Shown here piece after piece: positions 23,602-37,607 of a DNA stretch of 64,000 nt. This DNA is from Anseranas semipalmata (lineage: Eukaryota; Chordata; Aves; Anseriformes; Anseranatidae): contig VXAA01001406.1 of the NCBI GenBank assembly GCA_013399115.1, forward strand, positions 70,525-134,524, written 5' to 3'. A program made the position numbers and the translations under genes. Within the stretch, counting starts at the first letter, position 1; each line of letters opens with the position of its first letter. Under the pieces are notes generated by a model. That model did no database searches and was not told the origin of the DNA. It saw only the letters and a list, made by a program, of their open reading frames with translations.

Positions 23602-24298
23602 TCTGTCATTTTTAGAATTAAAGGAAGGATTTGTTCCCCATCTTTCCAGAAAGAATGGGGTGTTACGTTTGAGAGCTTGAGTGCCAGCAGGCCTTTCGGG
23701 CAGAGTCTGCCTGTGCTGGCTCCAAAGGGCTGCTCAGCCCCAGCTGCTCACATGAGAGCTCATTAAAATACCAAGTCCGTTAGCTCTGAGGCTGCATTAA
23801 CACACACTGGCCAGGATGTCAGATGCCTCCTGGCTGTGCTGCCCTTAGCTCTGCCTTGCAGGGCTGGTGAGCATCTCTGGGATTCAGCAGCACAAATCAC
23901 TTCTGGGATTCCCTGCAGACAGGCAAGTGGAAATGAGAACAGGTTGTCTGTCTACGCTTAAGTCAGTGGGAGATGGAGAGGGGACTTTCACCTTTTGGAG
24001 TCTAACTTCTAGGGCTGACAGTGAAATAGTTAGTGCTATGCTTTAGCTGTAAATCAGGTTTCCTTTCAAGCAAAGTTACCATTTCAGTTATATAGAAGCA
24101 ACCTTTTAAAAATATCAGCTTCTCAAAGGAAAACGAACACAACCTGAAAGAGTTGTTTAGAACAATAAGAAAGATGTAATCTGTATAATATTGCAAATCC
24201 TGGCTCATACACAAAGCCCACAGACTGACACTAGCACATTAACTACAGTGAGTCATGGAAGGTTCTCAAATTAAATCCTCATCTACACTACTGACACA

Positions 24299-24420
24299 CT
24301 TTATGGCCTTAGGTATGTCTCATCAACACTCAAGCTCTAAAATACACATAATACTCACTGAGCATTAGGGAGATTAATTCATTAGTAACTGCAAAGTGCT
24401 AAGTAAATGTTTACAACAAT
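24299..24420 (+). repeat. Probable MIR SINE remnant
   Basis: The order 'ttatggccttaggtatgtct', 'ctctaaaatacacataatac', 'gattaattcattagtaactg' and 'caaagtgctaagtaaatgtt' follows the sense MIR 3' half (gaccttgggcaagt... ctgtaaaatgggg... gattaaatgag... aaagtgcttag...aaatgtt). Confidence 0.5.
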
Positions 24421-25265
24421 TAAGAACCAAGTAGCATGCTTTCATCACCAAAACAAAAGGAAATTTAAAATGCAAGCAGCGCCAATGTGAATGGTGGAAA
24501 ATAAAATTAAAGCAGAACTCTCTTCCCTTCTAATGATCTCTAAAGACTTATTTGAAAGCCAGAACAACAACAAAAAACATTCAACCAGCCAGACTGTGGT
24601 TTGAGTAACTTGACATCACCTCTTCAAGAAAACACTGTAGGCTGATATACAAGAAAATTAAAACAGTTACACTTAAAAATTAAACCACTCACTAGGTTAT
24701 GCTGTGCCACAAGGCAATGCACAGATGATCACAGAAGCTATATTAAACAATCCCCAAATTTCCCACTACCAAATATCTTAGCAATTGTTTTCTTTTGAAG
24801 ATGCTGTACATTAGAAACACTCAATGGGTTGGAGTTAGCAGATGTGATGCTGCTTAAAACACCCATGTATACGCTCTAATCTCACTCATTTCAGTGAGAA
24901 GCAACTGAACTACGCGTGGTGCCTCCCAGTTTACAACACAGACTGGAGACTGATATCCAATTGTACTCATTACCAAAAATCTGTATAAATTCTGTCCATA
25001 TTATTTAGCGTTAAAAGCTTCCATCCTTTGAAGATAAACAGGTTAACAAGCTTTAAAGTCATTAATGAAGTAAGGCTTGAGGAATATCCTTCTGTGCAGC
25101 ATAAACATTGGCTCAGCTAATATCTCATGCCATCAACAAGGAAAGATCACTAGGAGACCCAGGCCAAGATGCTGTGGGAAATAAGTAGAAGGCAACAACA
25201 GCTGGAAATATTTGGCTCGTACAATAAAGTTTTGAAACCCTTTGGATACTGGGTTTCCAAAATCC

Positions 25266-25320
25266 TTTTTTTTTTTAAAAAAAAAAAGAAAAAGAAAAAG
25301 AAAAAGAAAAAAAGAAAAGA
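25266..25320. repeat. T11-A11 followed by (GAAAAA)n microsatellite
   Basis: T11 at 25266-25276 abuts A11 at 25277-25287, a self-complementary junction, and continues into about five GAAAAA units. Confidence 0.95.
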
Positions 25321-27309
25321 AATATTTCATTAACACTTGCATGAGAAACAAAGTCAACTGCACCCAGGCATGCCATGACATTGTTATCTGCATAAACATC
25401 CCTCTCCTTCCTCCTTGTCCCCCTCCAACTATTTATTTGCGGAGTGTGTGTGGCAGCATATCTTCAGAATTAAGGTTATATATCTGGCTAGGAATAGATA
25501 TATGTCTCTGTATTACACTTGGAAATCCAGTCTTCTTCAGGTGCATTGCTGATGAAATATGGTTTATACAACAGTGCTGTATATCTGTCCAGCTTTGCGT
25601 TTCCTAATTACTTCCAAACACACCAGGCAGTTTTAGCCGTGTTTGGATTGAGGCAGTCTCAAACTCCTACAGTGCTGCAGGAGATCTGCATGAGGATAGA
25701 AGATCCCAGCAAATACCCCCTTTGAGGCAAAGTTTTCAACAGGGGACCAGCAGCTCTCTGCTGAGTGGGGTCTCACTCAGTCAGAAGAAACCTGCTTATC
25801 TGCTGATCGGTGTGTCGGAGGATGAGAAAAGATGGCAAATACTTGTGTATTGTGGTACAGGAGCCCCAGACACTGCAGGGACCTGGCTGTGCTTGTTCCA
25901 CAAATGTAAACAGAAAAGATGATTCCTGTCCTAAAAAAATTGACATAAATATTTTCCTCTCTACCCTAAAATAGTGAAACCCAAACTAAACATAAACCAA
26001 CCACCCTTTTTAATGGTGATTATAGCCTTGCTGGATTCTCTGCACAACAACAACAGTTTGACTGTATGAAAAGTTGCAAGGAAAAGTACAGCAGCAAGAT
26101 CTCATAGCTGGCAGTGGGTTTTCGTTCCTTGGCTTAAAGCATGCACAGCAGCTGGCTACACAGCAAGTGCTTTTAAACAAAAATCTCTACAGAAAAGAGG
26201 AATTAACTATGCACTATTGAGCAATGTAAACTGGTAGATAGAGGTATGACTAGTACTCTTTGAAGTTTCATAGCTATTTCACCTGGGCAAAAGTCAAGTA
26301 CAAAAGCCATGAGAGAAGAAAAGTAATCAGCTTTGCTCCTTGCGTATCCTGAGGAGGGGTGGTCCCTCCTGCTGTCCTCAGGCAGCTCTGCCAGAACTGG
26401 GACACAATGAGCATGTGAGGAATCCAGAGAGTGCTCCTCTCCCATGATACCATTTTTTTATATATTTTATTTTTTTTTACACCGGAAAGGAGGAATAACT
26501 GAGACAAAATAAATTTGGATTCAATCAGTACAGCATGACAAGGACTAAGTTGTACTCCAGGCCTTTGCTTGAGTAAACAGTGATGTGTCTTGTGAAATGT
26601 TCAAAACAACAAAATAAATAGCCTTTAAAGACACAAGCTGTCTGTATAAACAGAGGGTGGGGGAGCACTACTGGGTGACTAGCACCTTTTGAGGGAAACA
26701 GAAACCAGCATCTCTCCCTCTTAGCAGGAGTGGAGAACCACATGTCCTGCAGTGAGGCTTCCTGCAGTCCCAGGACAGCACTCAACAGAAGTCCAGTTAC
26801 TGACTTCCACACGCTACCTGCCTGATATTTGTAACCAAAGCCCCGAGCACCAGCTCAGAGAACACTGCTGTAGACCGCAGACAGCCAAATAGAGACTGAA
26901 GGCACCACTGATGTGCTAGATCCCTGCAATAAGCAAGAAATCCCTTAAACAGGGTTTGTGAAACAGTTTGAGGGGAACAAATCTCTGCTGATCCCTACTA
27001 GAAAGGGGCAGCAGGCTTAGCATGGGATTATCAAAAAATAAATACAGTGCAAGCAGTGATCTGATTTCCTTTTGAACCTAGCAGAGACACATGGATTCTT
27101 ATCTCCAGGAATTCTCCAAATTAGTTACATAATCCCTTCCATAGGCATATCGTGCTCGATCTTCCAGCAATTTGAGTTCCTTGTTCCCTCTGGTCCTGCC
27201 TGGAACTGCTCTCTGGAAGTTTTTAGGAACCTTCCAGTTTCCAGCCTAAATGTATTCATGAAGTGTTCATGATAATGAACACTTGATTTGGGGCTAATAT
27301 TATCCTCTC

Positions 27310-27745
27310 ATATAGGATTTTTCCCTCCTTGATACATAACCCTTCAATCCATTTACAAATACTTGTTCTATCCTCTTTTAAGCTTCTGCTTGCCAGGCTA
27401 AACAAATCAAGACCTTTTTATCTCCTTGTAAGAAGTAACAGGAAAATGTTTAATCCACTCCTTTCTTCTAACCAGCCTGCTAATCCTCATCTACACCTGT
27501 TTGAATTCACATTAAGCTTTCATCAAGCTAGGTGATCTGAACTGTACATTTGAAACTTTATTGTTGCCACATACAATGGCTTGGATACTTCCCTATCTCC
27601 ACTAAAAATACCCTATTTAGTGTACCCTAAAAGCCCATTAGGCTTTTCACTGCTACTTCACACTGGTTGCTCATAGGCATCCACAATGTTGATTAACCAT
27701 CATATTATTCTCTTTTCTCTTACATTCTTCTTTGTTTCAAAGACC
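27310..27745 (-). mobile_element. Old CR1 LINE fragment
   Basis: 'gccaggctaaacaaatcaag', 'tacaatggcttggatacttc', 'cctatctccactaaaaatac' and 'cattaggcttttcactgcta' followed by 'ggttgctcatag' occur in the order seen in the antisense of the amniote CR1 3' region. The copy is well diverged and lacks both ends. It is on the minus strand. Confidence 0.75.
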
Positions 27746-28436
27746 CAGCAGCAAGAATAAGCAAGGCAGTTCACTGCAGAAGATGGTGGCTGAGCTAATT
27801 CTGCCAGGCCGAAGGGCCTGAAGTGCATGTTATGTTCTGTGCCACGTTCTTAAATCAAGTGGCGGGATTAGTACGCTCGGCAAATGGTTTATTTCACAAG
27901 ATTTAGGTATTTCAGAATTACAATACTCCCCTGCAGTAAGGGAATAACTTTCTCAATATTTCTCCAACAACGGATACTTGTGGTTGCATGTAAATTGAGA
28001 GGGAAAGTAGCAAAGAACTGCCAAAAAGAACTTTTGCTTACGCATAAATAATTTATTGAACTACAGGAGGAAATGTACACTTGCTTATAGATTTAAAAAA
28101 CAAGAAGACAAATAATAGTAATAATAAAAAGAACACTATCAAGATACTGCTCAGTGCTTTGAGAGTTAGCAGCCCCAACAGAGTGGTGCTGGTAGAGAGC
28201 TCACCCAAAACTCCACCTCAGGTAGCAGAAGCAGGGCTTTCGTAAGCCAGAGAAACAGATTGATGCCTTTTCTAGGCTATCCTCAAGCGTGGTCACTGTG
28301 TTTAAGACAAAGTGTTCAAAAGGTGACAGACCCCAAGAAACAAGGGCATGTTTTGACTGGTATAAAGGGAACATATTCACTCCATCTCCAAAAACACATC
28401 CCCACCCAGAAAAAAACAAAAACAAGAACAACAAAA

Positions 28437-28468
28437 CAAACAAACAAACAAACAAACAAACAAACAAA
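28437..28468. repeat. (CAAA)8 microsatellite
   Basis: Eight perfect CAAA units within a longer A/C-rich stretch. It produces the repetitive KQTN reads of the plus-strand frames here. Confidence 0.95.
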
Positions 28469-29050
28469 AAAACAACAGAAAAACCAGCTTTCTGCAGTGG
28501 TATTCAACTGACATTTGCTATCTCTGCCTGAGGTTTGGCAGGCCGGCGGTGTGATCAGGGCAGAAGGAGGGAACAGCGTTACTGGAACTGTGCAACTGGA
28601 AAAAAACAACAAGCAGCAAAACCCAACAGGCCCCTCCCAGAAGCCCAAGATCCCTAAGAGGAGCTCTGCAAGATAATTTCAGGAGTGGGTAAAATTAGAT
28701 TAGCACCACTTTACGTCAGATGAAGCATTTATTTTGGTGAGGTTGTATCAGTTCATTTGAATGCAGGATTATGGTTCATGGCTTGAAAGGCTCAAGGAGA
28801 AAGCTCAAGTCCATTTGCAACAGTTGCAAGGGAGGTGAAATGCAAAGTGTCTGATCTCAGAGATCTTATAATCTTTAATGAGACCCACAGGGATGTGAAG
28901 CCACAGATGGAACACATGCCTGGTAACATAGAAGACACAAAGAGCAGGAGAAGCAGAAAAGCTGAAAGTCACAGTAATCTACAGAAATGTGAAGGCAGAA
29001 GTCTAATGACATCTTTGGAAAAGAAGTTTAAAACTGCCAAATGCAACAAG

Positions 29051-29053
<3 letters not shown>

Positions 29054-29094
<41 letters not shown>
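29054..29094. repeat. A41 homopolymer
   Basis: The longest pure homopolymer in the window. No AATAAA signal lies in the preceding 30 bases, and no flanking target-site duplication was found by eye, so a retroposed mRNA tail is not supported. Confidence 0.95.
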
Positions 29095-29096
<2 letters not shown>

Positions 29097-32000
29097 AGAA
29101 AAACACTCACTGTATTGAAAATCATCCTGCCAGCTGCACTGCCCACATACTTCATGACTGCTGAATACCACCAGAAAGCTCTCAGCCATGACTAGCAGTG
29201 CAGTAGTAAGAACAAGATTAATTGCATAATTTATTTTTAGATTTTTTTTTATTTTCTAAGTAGTCAAATATGTAAAATTGAAGTGACACATTTCCTGTAA
29301 AACTGTTTCATTAACTGCAAACATACTCAGAAAGGTCTCAGGGAAAAGTACAATTTTCTACCCTTCAAGGGGGTCAAGGACATACCAAAGAATTATTAAA
29401 GAAAAAGAACTGAAAGTTGAGAAGAGACAGAGGTAAGATTTTAGCTTGTTAAATCTGAAATACTGCCTGCTTCTAGATTGTATGGCGTCACAGGGAAAAA
29501 TATTACATAAAGGCATTGCTTTCAAATGGACTCGGACACCTAGCTCTTGATGACCTGCAGAAAAGTGACTATGAGAAGCGATTTGCTATAACTTTTGCCA
29601 GAGATTGGTTTGGTTGTAGTACTGGCTGTAACAGTACTCATATAGGAGGCTAGGAAAGCAGAATGCCTTCCTGAACACCTGGCTTATTGGAGGAGTGTAC
29701 TACAAATGCACCCTACTACTTTCCTCTCAGTTACCAGAGTTATGCTACCCTGCCCCTGCACAGACCTTATGCTACTACGAGCTTCCTCTCTTTCTGACCT
29801 TCACATTTATTGACAGAATGCTTAAGCAGAGCGTTACTGAGCACCGGAGGAAGCACTTTCTTTGCTCATGCTGCCAAGCTTTCTTCCAGCTTGCAGCTGA
29901 ACCCTGAGAGCTGTTTCTCCCTCCTGCCTTCATGCTTCAAATAAGTCTGTGTGATGTTTCTGCAGGCTTTCCTTGGCTGCTGCTCTCCCAGATCCACACT
30001 TCCCTAGGAAGATCAGCCTTGGCTTTGTTTTTATTCAGCTGCTCATAAACTCTGTCCACATGTCTAGTATCATCATTGAGCCTTCTATGAGACCTACACT
30101 TCTGACAGTGATACCTGTCATTTCATCTATTCTAGAAGAGAGCTAAATACCTTTCTGACACGTACTGTGAGAGTTTCATCTAAATCTCCCACCGCTGATT
30201 TTTCCACAGACTCTATTTATACCCTCCGCCGAGTTGCAGACCATTTCTGGTGGTCAGCTGAAAGACAAGGCTGGAAAGACAAGGGCTGGTTCATTTTTCA
30301 CCTTTGCTTGCTGCTGTGATTATTTTCTGCACAGGAGTCAAAGGTACAAACCTGATCTTGGGCTTAAATCTAGAGTCAAGGCAAGCTCTGTGTTCCTTTT
30401 CCTTTGAAAAAGGATGATCTGAGCACAGACCAGATGCCAGAACTACTGAGAGCAATGGAGTTAGGCAGGGCTGAATTAATCCCCTTCCAGGCCCTCCACC
30501 CCGTCAATAAAAACCTTGGGAAAGCTCAAATCCAGGCTTGATCTTTAGGTACAATATGTGTCAAGGCCACAGAGTGCAAGGTTGCAACTTAAGGTGCTTT
30601 GAATACACAACAGATTTCCCAGATGGGAATTTCCTACATTATTATTTTTAATTTTCCATTTCCTAACATTCAAATACCAAAGAATACATCCAAGCATATT
30701 TGGCTTTGAAGAAAGCAGTTAAGCAAGGACTAAACTAGGAAAGAACACTTGGCCATCTGCAACATGGCCATTACATTAACTCCTCTGAGAGCTGGTCTTT
30801 TGAATCCAAACACAGTTTGTTTTTTTAAAGTCACTGGTGATTATCAGAGGAAAAAAATAATTGTTGGGAAAAGCTTGGTTTATTCACTGACCAACATAAC
30901 ATTTAACTCCATCCCAAGCTCTCTGCAGCATGATACATTGCAAGATGATGGCATGTTGTGCTCTGAGGGTCAGCTACAAGGGCCAGGAAAAAACAGTCAC
31001 CCAGAACTAGAGTTCAAAGGAAAGGCATGATTTGTTTTTGGAATGCAATGACCGGTGGGCACACAGCATTGGGATTAACCTCTGGCAATAGAAGGAGACT
31101 TATTTTTATGTATAAACTAATTTTATGTACATATTTGAATAAGAAATATCTCTTCAGGCCGTTCTGTGGGTTCCAGTTTTCAAAGCAGCATTGTAAAAAA
31201 AAAAAAATCTATTCAAGAAAGCCTAAAGATATGCAGATAAAACCCTAAATTAACCTTAGGGGTATCTCTGTTAGTCTCCTATTCTTGCCTGCATTACCAC
31301 TAAACAGCAGGCAGGATAAAGAGAAGGGGAAAAAAAAAAAAGTTTTTCAGCCCAAGTTGAATGGCAGCAGATCAGGACTGTTGCAGAGCAAGTTGTATGC
31401 ACAAACTGAAGGCTCCCAGATCTTCCTATTTTAAGGCTGCTCCAATTGGAATCTTTTTAAAACCTGCAGTTAGATCAGAAAGATATGGCAAAGGAGCAAT
31501 CTCCAATATAACGCAAACCTAAAGATAACTTGAGGTTTTGCTGGTCAGACCTGATATTTTCTGAAAGGACAAGCACATCAGTGTCACCTAAGTCTAACCT
31601 TTCAAATTGACTTTAGATGTAACCCTTCTTCACCCAAAGTGAGGTGTAAGTAATGAGACTAAGGAGTAAGTGTTGGCACTACCAGCTATGCCCAGAAGAA
31701 GCCATGCTCTTCCAGGCCCACAGATCTAGAAAGAAGTCCCATAACCTTAGAAAAATGCAAAAATGTTACATGGAAATGTAAACCCAGCTGTTTGCCTGAA
31801 TGTATCATCATGGTAAAACACACTTATAAGCAGAAAACTTGATCATCAGTTGGGAGATGTTATAATCATTGAAGTAACAGGATGCTTCTGCAGTTCCAGG
31901 GCCACATTTAATTGGATTTACCAACCATGTTTTACAAAATGGTCATAGAGTACCATAAGGGATTCTCTTCCACTTTGTGTGCCTCTGCCAGCATAACACA

Positions 32001-35000
32001 TTGCTGCATAACTAGGTACTGCAAAATATGATAGGAAGAAGCCCTCTCCATCTGCATGAAAGAAAGGAAGGAAAACACAGGTGAATTTGCTCTGAAGTAG
32101 TATTAGAGAGGAAAAAGGATTTCCTCTTCTTGGAGTGTTTCTAGTTTTTGTCTTTTTATTATAGTGCAGTTTGTTCTAAATAGCAGAAAATGTCATTCCC
32201 AGGGTGAAGTGAAACTGAAATCCTGAAGAGTTCCTCTGATCTTGGCCCATCAGTGAAAGCAGTTTGAAATGTCTGCTTCTACTAAATGTTTTGTTTGGGT
32301 AACTTCCACTTGGGATTAAGTCTTAATGCTTTATTTCCATTAGAATGTCCTTTGAACGGGATTTTATAAAAGCTTAAATGAAATGAGAAAACACTTAGGT
32401 CAGAACTTGTTCATAGCAGTGTTTCTTTAGGGCTTTAATAGCCTGGGATTGAATGAACTGTATTGTATCAGCTGACAATCAGTAAATAAAAGTTTGGGTA
32501 ATTCTTTTTTTTTTTTTAGTTCAGTGACCGTTTCACAGCAACTCTGGCAAGAGGGCTTGGTAAGCAAGAATGCAATGTCGGTCATTGAGAGACAACTTGA
32601 AAAGGGCACATTTGCTTGCTGGTAGATATATAGCCGTGCGTGCACAGTACCTCAGGGTACAGACATCTGAAAACAAGTGCAGCAGATTTTGCAGTCTATG
32701 GGCCAAGTTTTGTTCACATTTAGACAGGTCTGTATCCAGGTCACGTCTATAATTTCACTGATTTTAAAAACACAGCTAATCTTTAAACTGGATCAACAAA
32801 AGCATCGTCTGGGTCTCTGAATCCAGTGGAGAGAATCAAAAGGTATTTTAAAATGTTTGAAAAGAAAATCCCCCTACTTTAACACTTCATTGAATAGATT
32901 AACAAATAAATTAACAAAAAATTAATGAAACTCTCAGTAGGGAAGTGTGAGAGAATGTCACCTTCCCTGTCCCACACACTTAGTCTTAATCCAATCTCTA
33001 GCTGCCAGCATTTGGGGTAAATCTTGGGGTATGAAGTCTGCCACCTTCTCCAAACTGCTGTTCGTATTATTTATTATGCCTCCTCTGGTACCTCTTTTCC
33101 TTTCCACTGTGGGCTGTAAAGAAGTGAAGTATGCAAATATTCCAGTGGCCACAGAAGACCTTAAAAAGCCCCTTGTACAAAGCATTTCCTTGTAGGATGT
33201 TCCAGCTGATTTTCAGCATATGAATGAGATAGACAACCAAAGTAGAACGCTGTCATCAGAAATTTATTGCCAGAGTGCATGTGCTTTCTAACAGCAGTGA
33301 AAAGGTTAATTGTAATGGCATCGGAGTGTGTGACTCCATGGTTACAGCCCTGAAAAGTCATCCTGCTATAAAAGCGTCTCTATATTTCTTGTAACGGTCT
33401 AGTCTTTGGAGGAAAAAAGTTACTCCCTTGATTTGCAGTAAATTACAGCTGCAGGCAAAACTTCACCAGAAGAGAAATGTTTCTGTCCATCCACTTTTAT
33501 CTATATACAAGATACAATCAGTTGCTGTTGCGGAGAGTCTCCAGAACATCCAGTTATAATTTCAGCCAAGGTTAACTTGCAGCCCCTAGCCCCCCCGCTC
33601 CAAACCCTGGACTGGCTTTGGAGGTGCAGAGTTGCTCTGGAACATGCTGGTGATTTTCCACTCTCTATGAAATACACATACCCTCTGATGTTTCTCAGGT
33701 GTCTTAGCTACATGGCTCGGGATTTTCTAACCGCACAAATACATTCCTTCACGAAGCACCATGCTTAAAACTCTGGCATCTGCAGAGAAAGTTGCAGGTT
33801 CTCACTTCTGAAATTGTCCTATTTGTTCGTTCAGTTTGTCCCAAGAAAATAAGTTATTAAACTATAAAAATAGCTCCCCCTTCCTCACTAGTATTGCTTT
33901 TTGTAGATATTCTTCCATGTTCATCTGAATTCTTCTCAAAATCACTGCTTTTTGCTTTTGGTTACATGTAGGGGACAAAAGGAAAATATTTTTTAGGACA
34001 TATTTAAAGAAGTGAGAGCTATGGAGGTGACTCAGTGTTGCAGTGTGGTAAGCAAGGCAAGGGTAAATACCACATGAGAAATTTGAGACTGTCCTCCTTG
34101 GGGGTAGGGAGAGGGGAAATGTCATTAAATAGAGGCCCTCGCCATATAGTGCCCTCCTCCGTGTGCTTGCCTTTCTCTCCCCACAACAGCCTTCTGCAGC
34201 CTCCAGAAATGCAACCTACTCTTAAGAAAGCAAACAAAAAAAGCATCATTTCAGCTTGTCCTTTCCTTTTCCATCCCATTCTGACACCACTGTTTTTTTT
34301 TCCAGCCCTGGTTCCTCTCTCATCCAGCACAGCTTCTCTGCTTGACCATGAAACATTACAAGCAGACGCAGTCTTCCTGATTGTGGGTGAAGATGGAAGA
34401 AATTAGCTCACATCCAGTGTCAGGTCCCCAACCTAAATACTGTCCTAACAGCACGATGCTCAGGTACGTAAAAGTTCAGTGAAGTTTTTCCTCATCCTTG
34501 CAGAGGTCTTGTATCCTCCAACCCTGTTTTTTTTCAGCTTCCCCAAATCTCCCTTAAACTTCAGTAATGTGTTTGAACAACTAGATGTGGCCTTCTCCAA
34601 TCCTCTAGTATGGATTAGGAGGAAGGTACCTGACCAATGTCCTAATGTTTTGCCATATTTGACTGAGGGGCTCACAGAACCGAAGCTTATCAGGAGATGT
34701 ACGCATTCAGAAACATTTTAACTGTTCTGAGTTCAGAGTCGCAATCTTAAGACATAGTCTATTTGTTTATTAAACATCATTATGATGTCCTGGGAAACTT
34801 TTAAAGTCGCTTATATCCTATGCAGTGACATCACTGAAATGAAACAGTGGGTCACAATGTCACAGCTGGAAACCTTGAATCCATCATAACAAGATCTCCA
34901 AGTTTCCAATTCAAAAGCTCTGGAATGCTAAAGTATTTTTCCTCTGAAGGTTATTTAGCTTATGGTTCTGCTTTCCATGGTTCATTGTGAATAGGATTTG

Positions 35001-36513
35001 ATGTTAAGCTAGATAGGGTTTCTTTGGAAAACCCTGGCTGTGCTGGTGCTGCACATGGAAAAGCTCAGTGTCAGAAGCTATGGTGCAGTCCCATCCAGCC
35101 CTGAAGGCAGTGCTATGTTGCCATGTTGCCACACCATGGGTTCTTTACAAGCTTTAGAAGTGTATAAAATACAGGTAAACAGTACAAGTTTGATGACAGA
35201 TAAGCATGGGAGAGGGAGGAGATGTGTGACACAGATGGTAATTGCTTGTGGCAGAGCAGGAGTTACAGACTTAGGATCAAACGAGATCCAGAAGGATATG
35301 TGAGGAGAGGATCTTCTAAAATACATACTATGTTAAAATGATGTTCATTGAGGCAGAGAATGCGGCTGTGCAGACAAGTGCATGGAAGAAGACCCTCACA
35401 CAGAAACATCTTATGTTCAGCTTTTTCCTGTTTGACCAATGGATTTCAAGATTCTTGCATGTTTATAAGGTTACAGACAAGAAGAGTGGTAGAAGAATGA
35501 TGCTGAGGTAATTTGGATAGACCTAGGCACTCAAGCCTTCACTTTTTTTTCCAGAAAATAGGTAAACTCAAACAACAATGCACACACTTCAGAAATGCCA
35601 CTTCCTGCAAGTGCTTCTCTATGAGGTCATCTGCAGGGAAGGAAGTTTAGTCTGTCTAGCATCTGTTGCCTAAATATTCTCTTCTATACTGAGACTGCTA
35701 GTGGGGACAATACTTCTGTTAATAGAACTAGCATCTAGCTGATGTGGAAGCCCAAATCCAGCAGCAGTTTTATGCCCACTCCTTGGAGGTACAAAATCCC
35801 CATGTCTCCTTGACAGTCACAGAATGGTCAGTTTTCCCTCAATCCCTTCAACTGACTGCAGTTCACTGCTCAGATTAATATTTTCTTGAAACTCACTTAA
35901 GATGCTTCTGTAGAGGGGAAAAAAGTAATCACTGCCTTCACAGAAAAGAAGTTGGGAAAAGCTGCCAAAGATGCACAGCATAGTATTTCCTACATGGATA
36001 AATGGGCCAACTAGAATTAATCAGCCTATCCAGAAAGATTATTAAACACTGTTAAACTGCAAAAACTAGCTGAGAAATTTCAGCGTGATCTGGAGGAAGA
36101 AAAGTAAAGCAATGAGTATTCTTGCCCTTACATATAAAATTAAAAGAATTATTTCTTAAAAGCCACAAGAAGAATTATTTTAGTGCCAACTGTAGCTGCC
36201 TGGAGAACAAGGAGTAACCTGATAAAATCTCAAGTAAATCTGATACAGTCAGATATCCATATGCTGTAGCCACTTGCTATTTTTCAGCCCTACAGGTTAT
36301 AACCCAGGGAAACAAAAAGAAGAGGGAGATGGTGGGAATTGAAGGTGTCCTTCAAAGAAGGAAAATGAACATAAAACAGTCAGATGACTCACTAGAAGTC
36401 ACCTAAGAAATTTTAGGCAGAAAGAAGGAATTAAGTCATCTCTGATTTCAGCAGACTGAGACAGAAAATAGTGATCTCTTTCCTCTCAGCTCTCTGTATC
36501 TGAAATACTGGCA

Positions 36514-36567
36514 CCAGCATTTCATGCTTTACTTTACTGGGAAGTGCTCTTCCCAGCATTTCATGCT
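36514..36567. repeat. 15-bp direct repeats flanking a perfect hairpin
   Basis: CCAGCATTTCATGCT occurs at 36514-36528 and 36553-36567. Between and overlapping them, CTGGGAAG (36537-36544) and CTTCCCAG (36549-36556) form a perfect 8-bp stem with the loop TGCT. Confidence 0.8.
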
Positions 36568-37593
36568 CTTTCATACAAGACATTTAAAGAGAAATAAACA
36601 AGTCGTATGGGATATTGATGAGCCCCTGAACAATGCCTCTTTTCATCAGGATACAAGCTGGGTTTCAAAAGCTGCTTGGGACATGCCTAGCTATTTCTGT
36701 TCTTCAGCAATACAGTCATGGAAAGTTTTCCATGTACCACAGCAAGGCCACAGAGCAAACAGTTTATCACTGGAGTGTCTGAGCTTGCGCAATAAAAAAC
36801 AAACAGGGAGTAATATATGACAAAACCTTGAAAGCCGAATTTTGGACTCTAATTACCTGTTCAGAGGCTCTTTTGAATGGGTTGTGTTTGCTAATAAATT
36901 TGTTTAGAGAACAAGAACAAGTCTACTTTGTCTGGACTCTAATCTTGGTTTTATAGTGGATCATTACCAGTGCTTTTTCCCTGGAATCTAGTTTCTCTGC
37001 ACAGATTTAAAAGAATAAGTCTCTTTCTATTCCTTTGAGGCAATAGCACATTATGTAGCTGCTCCTGTATGGTTTTTGCCCATATTTGGGGAGAAAGGCA
37101 ACAGGCTCAATTCTCAGCTATGCTTTGGTTTCCTTCAGCTCTCTGGCAAGAAGACCCTGCAGAATACCTACAGAAGGCCTCCCTCAGCAGCACTGAACTG
37201 CCATTGAGCTGCTTCAGTACTTTTTTCCTTTCTTGTTCTCCTGTGCCCCCAGCGTTAGGGCACAGGTGTGTGATATTGCTGCCCCTTGAGGTGCACCAGG
37301 CTGCCCAGTGAGAAGTTACAGGCCAAACAGATTTTGGAGGAGAGCCACTAGACACGTGTCCTGTATCACCAGTAGTTGGCAGAGGGGAGCTCAGAGTAGA
37401 TCACCGGCAGACAGTGAAGGGGCTTCTTGTGGCTCAAAGACAATTCCTGGTGGAATCAGCAGGCAGCTGTGGTAAAGAGCAAATGAGCAATGTCAAGCTC
37501 AGTGGTTCCTGATGTGCTGTATCTTACAGCTGAGGACCTGCAAAGTTCACAATTGCCCACTGGTATACCAGAATATAGATGTATATATACCAG

Positions 37594-37607
37594 TATATAT
37601 ATATATC
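37594..37607. repeat. (TA)n microsatellite
   Basis: About seven TA dinucleotides within a longer TA-rich stretch that begins near 37574. Confidence 0.8.

Larger units (their letters stand above)
22723..27309. other. Non-coding AT-rich DNA, no gene seen
   Basis: No open frame exceeds about 121 codons, and the one at 25242-25607 is driven by a poly-lysine read of an A/G microsatellite. A MIR-like remnant lies near 24.3 kb and a GC-richer, CpG-poor stretch at about 23.65-23.95 kb. No exon is recognised. Confidence 0.7.

Noticed and set aside
25242..25607. 121-codon plus frame
   Set aside because: The start lies in a poly-Lys/Arg read of the GAAAAA microsatellite.
28316..28648. 110-codon minus frame with FVCLFVCLFVCL repeats
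   Set aside because: The repeat is the CAAA microsatellite read on the other strand.
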